47,145 nt of DNA. Origin: an uncultured Butyrivibrio sp. Lineage in GTDB: Bacteria > Bacillota > Clostridia > Lachnospirales > Lachnospiraceae. Positions 42,996 through 47,145 of this stretch are shown here, one piece after another. Positions within the stretch are counted from its first letter, which is position 1; every line of letters starts with the position of its first letter. Position numbers and translations under genes: made by a program. The notes beneath the pieces were generated by a model. The model worked only from the letters and a program-made list of their open reading frames with translations, made no database searches and was not told the DNA's origin. The stretch spans positions 1 to 47,145 of the forward strand of contig NZ_CAMVPU010000031.1 in the NCBI RefSeq assembly GCF_947169445.1, read 5' to 3'.

Positions 42996-44095
42996 ATGGT
43001 TATACCACAGCTAAGCGCTTTCTTCGTCATCTTTTTATCATAAGATTTCTGCATCAAATGTCCAGGAAGCTTTACAAAATATGCTCGAATTACACGAAGC
43101 ATAAATGTTGGTCTTTTCAGAAATTCTGTCAAAAACTGCCTATTTTCAGAATACAGCATTTTACGTCCCCACCAGAAATATAAAATCAAAGAATATCTCC
43201 CGGCATCGTAAATCTTCTGAATGCGATTCCCCTCAACAAGCTTATTAACAAGTTCTATATTATCATCCACGCTGCCTGTCAGCTTCATTTCGCGCATATG
43301 AACATATAAATCTTTCTCTTTGTCAGTAGCGTCAGGTAAAAGCCTATCAAGGCATTTGAGTTTCGTCAGATTTGAATAATGAATCTGTGCCTCACTAAGT
43401 TCTACAGATGCTTTATCACTCACATCATATAATAAAAGCGGCTTCTGAAGCGAATCCAGCTTGCCTTTCATTACGCATCTGGCCCACATATCGTAGTCCT
43501 GGGACCTCATGAATTTCTCATCGTAAAAAATCCCTGTCTTATCCAAAAAACTCTTTCTGAACATTACAGTTGGATGTGGGAACACCTTCGGCGCCAGCGA
43601 TAATTCTATTTGCATATCCGTATTATCAAACTTATAATATGCTCCACCGACATCCCCTGTCGTTTTGCCATCTCTGATATCATATGAAATGCATGCCAGA
43701 ACATCGATATCCTGATGTTCTTCCATATACCTTACCTGCTCGCATAATCTTTCAGGTAAAGAATAATCATCAGCATCCATTCTTGCGATATACTTTCCCT
43801 TCGCCGCTTTGATACCTTTATTTAGTGAAGCTGCAAGCCCCATATTATGATCATTATGCAATACCATAACTCTTGAATCCCTGATAGATTCAAGATATTC
43901 CAACGCTTCGCTATCACACCCGTCATTTATTATAATAAATTCCAGGTTCCTATAACTTTGATCAAGAATACTTTTTACCGACCTGTCTAAATAGCTGACT
44001 TTCGTCTTGTATACTGACATCAAAACGCTCACAAGTCCCTTGTCTTCAACAGGATTATTCTCTATTCTATCGGCATTTGGCCTTTTACTATACAT
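42992..44095 (-). CDS. Glycosyltransferase family 2
   Basis: A 367-residue GT2 enzyme: LVSVLMSVYKTKVSYLDRSVKSILDQSYRNLEFIIINDG, AARMDADDYSLPERL (DxD region within GKYIARMDADDYS), and FPHPTVMFRKSFLDKTGIFYDEKFMRSQDYDMWARCVMKG, a strongly conserved acceptor-site region. This subgroup adds hexoses such as galactose or GlcNAc in capsules. AAGAGGAAGAA precedes the ATG, and the gene overlaps the previous one by eight bases. No membrane segment. Confidence 0.92.
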   Translation of the reverse strand: MYSKRPNADRIENNPVEDKGLVSVLMSVYKTKVSYLDRSVKSILDQSYRNLEFIIINDGCDSEALEYLESIRDSRVMVLHNDHNMGLAASLNKGIKAAKGKYIARMDADDYSLPERLCEQVRYMEEHQDIDVLACISYDIRDGKTTGDVGGAYYKFDNTDMQIELSLAPKVFPHPTVMFRKSFLDKTGIFYDEKFMRSQDYDMWARCVMKGKLDSLQKPLLLYDVSDKASVELSEAQIHYSNLTKLKCLDRLLPDATDKEKDLYVHMREMKLTGSVDDNIELVNKLVEGNRIQKIYDAGRYSLILYFWWGRKMLYSENRQFLTEFLKRPTFMLRVIRAYFVKLPGHLMQKSYDKKMTKKALSCGITI

Positions 44096-45167
44096 TTCTT
44101 CCTCTTATTTTTTCAACAGTTCTGGCAATGATATATGGCAGAAAATAAAATCCGCCGGCAATCAGTCTTGCAAATACCCTATTGGGCAGCTGATAATCCC
44201 CTAAATAGCTAGGATTATAGCACTCCACATAGTTCTCAGATTTTTTCTCATTTGTAAGCTTATTCTTTACCGCAGCATATCCTTTTGGATTCTTGCAGAT
44301 TTCTTTTTTGGCATACAGGTAAAAAATAGATAGATATTCCCTATGAAGCTGATCCTCATATGCATATCCATATCTCTCAGCAATCTTCTTAAGCGTGCTA
44401 TACAAGTAGTTTATTTTATCAAATATCTTGTCATCAAATCTTCCTATCATTGATGTAGTACTTCTTACATAATGATAGGGATAAAAGTCATTTATAGCCA
44501 AAATACTATTAGCATTCAAGATTGTAGCAAAACAAGTGACATCATCCTCTCCAAGGGATATCTCGTTCGGAACATCCTCCATAATTTTGGTCAAAAGACA
44601 TCTCTTATAAACCTTGTTCCACCTTGAAGAAAACATAAGCTCTGACTGCATGCTTCCGTCAGAAAAATACTTCGGAAGCACCTCTTTTTCCATCATTTTT
44701 CTATCATAGAATCCAGCCGGCAGCAGTATATCATTTTTCTCTTCATCACCATTATCGAATTGGATCTTAACACCAAAAACAATCAGATCCGGTATATATT
44801 CCCTAATAGCATCACGTATGGTGGTTACAAAACCGCCATCAATATAATCATCCGCGTCGCAAAAGGCAATGTACTCACCTTCGGAATTCTGTACCCCTGT
44901 TTTCCAGGCATCTACCAGACCACCATTCGGTTTGTGGATCACCCTGACATTACCATATTGGGAAGCATACCCTTCACACAAATCCCCGGTACCGTCTGTA
45001 GAACCATCATCCACCAGGACTATCTGATACAACTTTTGAACGTCTTCCTCAGACATCTGATCCAGCAGGCTTTTCATAGTGATTCCCAGTGTTGCCTTGC
45101 AATTATAACATGGCACAACCATGCTTATCAGGTATTCATTTTTGCCGTTCAGATTACTTCCATCCAT
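44088..45167 (-). CDS. Glycosyltransferase family 2
   Basis: A 359-residue GT2 enzyme. ISMVVPCYNCKATLGITMKSLLDQM, IVLVDDGSTDGTGDLCEGYA, and EYIAFCDADDYIDGGFVTTI contain the nucleotide-binding and DxD motifs; SRWNKVYKRCLL and GEDDVTCFATIL are the later conserved sites. The start at 45167 overlaps the preceding GT4 gene by 19 bases with no strong ribosome site, so the start may be shifted by a few codons; translation is probably coupled. It belongs to the same run of soluble transferases that open the locus. Confidence 0.9.
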   Translation of the reverse strand: MDGSNLNGKNEYLISMVVPCYNCKATLGITMKSLLDQMSEEDVQKLYQIVLVDDGSTDGTGDLCEGYASQYGNVRVIHKPNGGLVDAWKTGVQNSEGEYIAFCDADDYIDGGFVTTIRDAIREYIPDLIVFGVKIQFDNGDEEKNDILLPAGFYDRKMMEKEVLPKYFSDGSMQSELMFSSRWNKVYKRCLLTKIMEDVPNEISLGEDDVTCFATILNANSILAINDFYPYHYVRSTTSMIGRFDDKIFDKINYLYSTLKKIAERYGYAYEDQLHREYLSIFYLYAKKEICKNPKGYAAVKNKLTNEKKSENYVECYNPSYLGDYQLPNRVFARLIAGGFYFLPYIIARTVEKIRGRNV

Positions 45168-46354
45168 TTCTTAATCACTGTCCCATTATCAAAATCGTAG
45201 CTGCGTTTATTTCCAGCTTCGCTGTACTTTTGTCTAAGTTCATCACTTTCCAGCATTTCAGTCATAACCTTTGCAAAGAGCTCTTCTTCGCGCTCCAGCG
45301 GCACATCTGCAGTTAAATACTTCCCACTGCAAACCGGGCTCATTATTCCCCACTTGGTATAAAGAATGCCTGTTATATGCTCTGTAGGAGTATTCTCATC
45401 CCCAAGCACTTCTCTGGCTCCGCTGTAAAAATCCGTGATAAGACATGGCGTTCCCACAGCCATAGCCTGCAAAAGAGCTGTAGGCATACCCTCAAACATT
45501 GAAGGAAAGACAAACGCTCTGCACTTGGCTACATATTTATCCAGTTCATTAGTAAAGCCCTTCAAAAAGACGTTTTTCTCGAGATGATATGCCTGAACAA
45601 GTTCCTCCAGCATACTCCTTAGCTCGCCTTCACCAAAGATTACAAGCTTTGCTTCCGGATTTTTTTCTGCCACCCTGCTAAAGGCTCGAATCAAATGCCA
45701 ATGCGCCTTCTGATACTGCATCCTTCCTGCAGTCACAAAAGTATTCTCTATAGTAAAGATTTTCTTTTCTTCCTCAGTTAACTCTTTATCCGCCTGATTG
45801 TTGATTCCCTGAACACTGATAGAATTAGGTATTAGCGCTATCTTCTTCGGATCAACCTTATGATTCTTAACCAGATTATCTCCCATGGCCTTAGTTTCAG
45901 CCACAACCACATCGGCTTTATTGTAGAACATAGTTGTAACTCCGCCAACAATGTATTTCTCCTTAAATGACGGATTCTCGCTAGGCATGATTACTTCTGT
46001 AATCACAGATTTGCAGTCAGGCGTCTTACATAATACATTGGCCACATTAGCACTGGTGAGAATGCTGACCACTGTGTCATAATGGTTTTCTTTTTTGAGC
46101 TTTTTTATCACCTTCAAGCGTCTACAGAATACCTTAAACTGATACCATATACCCTCGCGACTCTTTGGCTCTTTAAAATCTAACGAATATATCTTGCCCT
46201 TATATGGATACTCAATATCCGCATCAGAATTAAGCAGTATATCTATATCATAGCAATCAGGCAGGCTGGTAGTAATATTTGATATTACTTTTTGCGCCCC
46301 ACCAAAATTCAAACTTGATACTATAAAAAGGACTTTTTTCCCTGTTTGTTCCAT
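45149..46354 (-). CDS. Glycosyltransferase family 4, first gene of the glycan locus
   Basis: A 401-residue GT4 enzyme: VLFIVSSLNFGGAQKVISNI (acceptor glycine loop), FVTAGRMQYQKAHWHLIRAF, LVIFGEGELRSMLEELV, and FPSMFEGMPTALLQAMAVGTPCLITDF, where the second Glu of E-x7-E is replaced by Gln. That change is common in the GalNAc/Gal-type GT4 group. I chose ATG 46354 since GGGGA lies five bases upstream; ATG 46366 has no ribosome site. It is the first gene of the minus-strand glycan series; the 161-bp gap before it has only short remnants and no clear promoter. Confidence 0.9.
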   Translation of the reverse strand: MEQTGKKVLFIVSSLNFGGAQKVISNITTSLPDCYDIDILLNSDADIEYPYKGKIYSLDFKEPKSREGIWYQFKVFCRRLKVIKKLKKENHYDTVVSILTSANVANVLCKTPDCKSVITEVIMPSENPSFKEKYIVGGVTTMFYNKADVVVAETKAMGDNLVKNHKVDPKKIALIPNSISVQGINNQADKELTEEEKKIFTIENTFVTAGRMQYQKAHWHLIRAFSRVAEKNPEAKLVIFGEGELRSMLEELVQAYHLEKNVFLKGFTNELDKYVAKCRAFVFPSMFEGMPTALLQAMAVGTPCLITDFYSGAREVLGDENTPTEHITGILYTKWGIMSPVCSGKYLTADVPLEREEELFAKVMTEMLESDELRQKYSEAGNKRSYDFDNGTVIKKWMEVI

Positions 46355-46375
46355 TACATTCCCCATAAAAAACTA

Positions 46376-46515
46376 TTATTCTTTTACTCTGACCCACTGA
46401 ATTGTAGTAAAAAGCATGTACAAAATTCCAAACTTCATATAATAATATTCTCTTTAATCTTCTCCCAATAAACTCTCAGTATATCTTTATACGGTCTTCC
46501 GTACTGAAAAAAATA
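46376..46515 (-). pseudogene. Two short remnant-like frames at the right border of the locus
   Basis: After the stop of the Fe-S/GNAT gene a frame of 26 codons (46515-46435) reads YFFQYGRPYKDILRVYWEKI and ends in TGA. That TGA overlaps an ATG (46438) that opens 20 codons, MKFGILYMLFTTIQWVRVKE, ending at 46376. The ATGA overlap and protein-like text suggest remains of operon genes, possibly a glycosyltransferase tail. Both are too short to assign, and chance is possible. Confidence 0.28.
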
Positions 46516-46968
46516 TTAGCCAAGAACCTTTGCAGCGTACGAGCATGTTGGATTTATCTTTTTACATGCTCTGTCTGCTTCTTCCATAACTTTGTATACG
46601 AGTCTCTTAGCGATGCCTTTGCCACCGTATTCAGGGATTACTTCAGTGTGGTAAATATTGATGGCATCATCATTATCTGAGTAATTGCATTGGCCTATTA
46701 TCTGGTCTTTATCCACGGCTGTACTTCTTTTATTATCCTTGTCTAATATAACAGTCACGTCATGATTATAGACAATGTCTAATGCTCCGGACGGACACCG
46801 TTTGACTGTTTGCCATATTTTCTGAGTTTCACCCATGCTAAGGTCAATCCATGGTTTTCTTGTGAAGTCAAAGACCTTCGGGCATCCTGTTACACATTTC
46901 TTGGCATGCCTGCATTTGTTGGAATTCCAAAACACTGATATTTCTTTGTTTTCGTAAAGTCTATACAT
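46516..46968 (-). CDS. Fused 4Fe-4S mono-cluster (YjdI-like) and GNAT (YjdJ-like) protein
   Basis: A 150-residue two-domain protein. Residues 1-66 are a divergent 4Fe-4S domain with Cys 19, 25, 29 and 58 (KCRHAKKCVTGCPKVFDF ... RCPSGALDI). Residues about 68-150 are a small GNAT of the YjdJ type: HTEVIPEYGGKGIAKRLVYKVMEEADRACKKI, with the acetyl-CoA-binding Q/R-x-x-G-x-A form GGKGIA, and the usual Cys-containing end (CSYAAKVLG). In E. coli the two parts are separate neighbours, yjdI and yjdJ, so the fusion supports a joint function, which is unknown. It lies outside the glycan locus. Confidence 0.88.
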   Translation of the reverse strand: MYRLYENKEISVFWNSNKCRHAKKCVTGCPKVFDFTRKPWIDLSMGETQKIWQTVKRCPSGALDIVYNHDVTVILDKDNKRSTAVDKDQIIGQCNYSDNDDAINIYHTEVIPEYGGKGIAKRLVYKVMEEADRACKKINPTCSYAAKVLG

Positions 46969-46997
46969 ATTGGTCTCACCTAATTATCTTCTCAAAA

Positions 46998-47145
46998 TCA
47001 TCCTTGTGTTACCCTAAACACGCAACTCTTTCTGCAAAAGCATACACCAAAAGAGACCACAGCAACATATCCCTCCTCAAGAATCCCATCTTCATACTTC
47101 TGGGTAATGATCTGCTTTATAGCCTCATCAAGCCCCCCATCCATC
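46998..47145 (-). CDS. C-terminal end of a PD-(D/E)XK/AAA (DUF1703-like) protein, cut by window
   Basis: The frame from the right edge is open for 49 codons to TGA (47000-46998) and reads GLDEAIKQIITQKYEDGIL, then EEGYVAVVSFGVCFCRKSC. This fits the end of the common Firmicute/Bacteroidetes proteins with an N-terminal AAA domain and a C-terminal PD-(D/E)XK domain, which end in 'A-x-x-Q-I-x-x-x-x-Y ... G-I-x-F-x-x-K-x-C'. The start is outside the window. The ATG at 47144 is internal and not the gene start. Confidence 0.7.
   Translation of the reverse strand, partial: MDGGLDEAIKQIITQKYEDGILEEGYVAVVSFGVCFCRKSCVFRVTQG

Noticed and set aside
1..47145. CRISPR array, tRNA, rRNA, insertion sequence or phage genes
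   Set aside because: No regularly spaced repeats, cloverleaf-like sequences, transposase motifs or phage structural proteins were seen in reading both strands.

Overview
The window looks like a chromosomal piece of a Lachnospiraceae-type Firmicute, with Butyrivibrio or Pseudobutyrivibrio as the best guess. This rests on the general style of the proteins, the A+T-rich gaps and strong AGGAGG-like ribosome sites, and not on any marker gene. No rRNA, tRNA, CRISPR array, insertion sequence or origin was seen.

Layout. Positions 1-2159 (plus strand) hold the 3' part of a small heat-shock gene with a strong terminator, a lone HicB-like gene, and a GT39-like membrane glycosyltransferase. From about 46.4 kb down to 2.2 kb nearly every gene is on the minus strand with short gaps or overlaps: a surface-glycan locus of about 44 kb. 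Read in the direction of transcription it holds: (a) 46354-39497, one GT4, three GT2, a GT11-like fucosyltransferase and a DUF6056-type membrane protein; (b) 39368-36051, an FdtA/GT2/FdtC/FdtB cassette for a dTDP-3-acylamino-3,6-dideoxyhexose, closed by a hairpin; (c) 35985-33397, an MBOAT O-acyltransferase with an AlgX/AlgJ-like partner; (d) 33370-27625, four large GT-C-like membrane proteins in overlapping series; (e) 27597-23594, an acyltransferase-3, a PglK-like ABC flippase and a GT10 fucosyltransferase; (f) 23231-21566, an AAA ATPase/PIN gene pair with no obvious role in glycan synthesis; (g) 21500-15869, a GT11 fucosyltransferase and three more GT-C-like proteins; (h) 15840-8431, a polymerase-GT4 fusion, a cupin, a perosamine-synthase-like aminotransferase, a GT4 and a second ABC flippase; (i) 8419-2161, a GT-D-type protein, a GNT-I-like transferase, an acyltransferase-3, a GT4, a polyprenyl-phosphate GT2 and a WecG/TagA-type transferase with its own promoter. 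Right of the locus are a fused Fe-S/GNAT protein and the 3' end of a PD-(D/E)XK/AAA gene cut by the window edge.

How it may work (inference). Cytoplasmic GT2, GT4, GT10, GT11 and GT26 enzymes build a fucose-containing, 3-amino-sugar-containing oligosaccharide on a polyprenyl lipid. The ABC proteins flip it, the Wzy-like half of the 929-residue fusion may polymerise it, and the GT-C proteins add side sugars outside the membrane from polyprenyl-phosphate donors made by the two GtrB/ArnC-like GT2 enzymes. MBOAT/AlgX and the acyltransferase-3 proteins add acyl groups. Not seen in the window: rmlA/rmlB, GDP-fucose synthesis genes, an initiating phosphoglycosyltransferase, a Wzx flippase.

The most interesting points are the polymerase-glycosyltransferase fusion, the ATPase-PIN pair embedded in the locus, and short in-strand remnants of vanished genes in several gaps (best at 23334-23486 and 39386-39496), which suggest repeated gene replacement.
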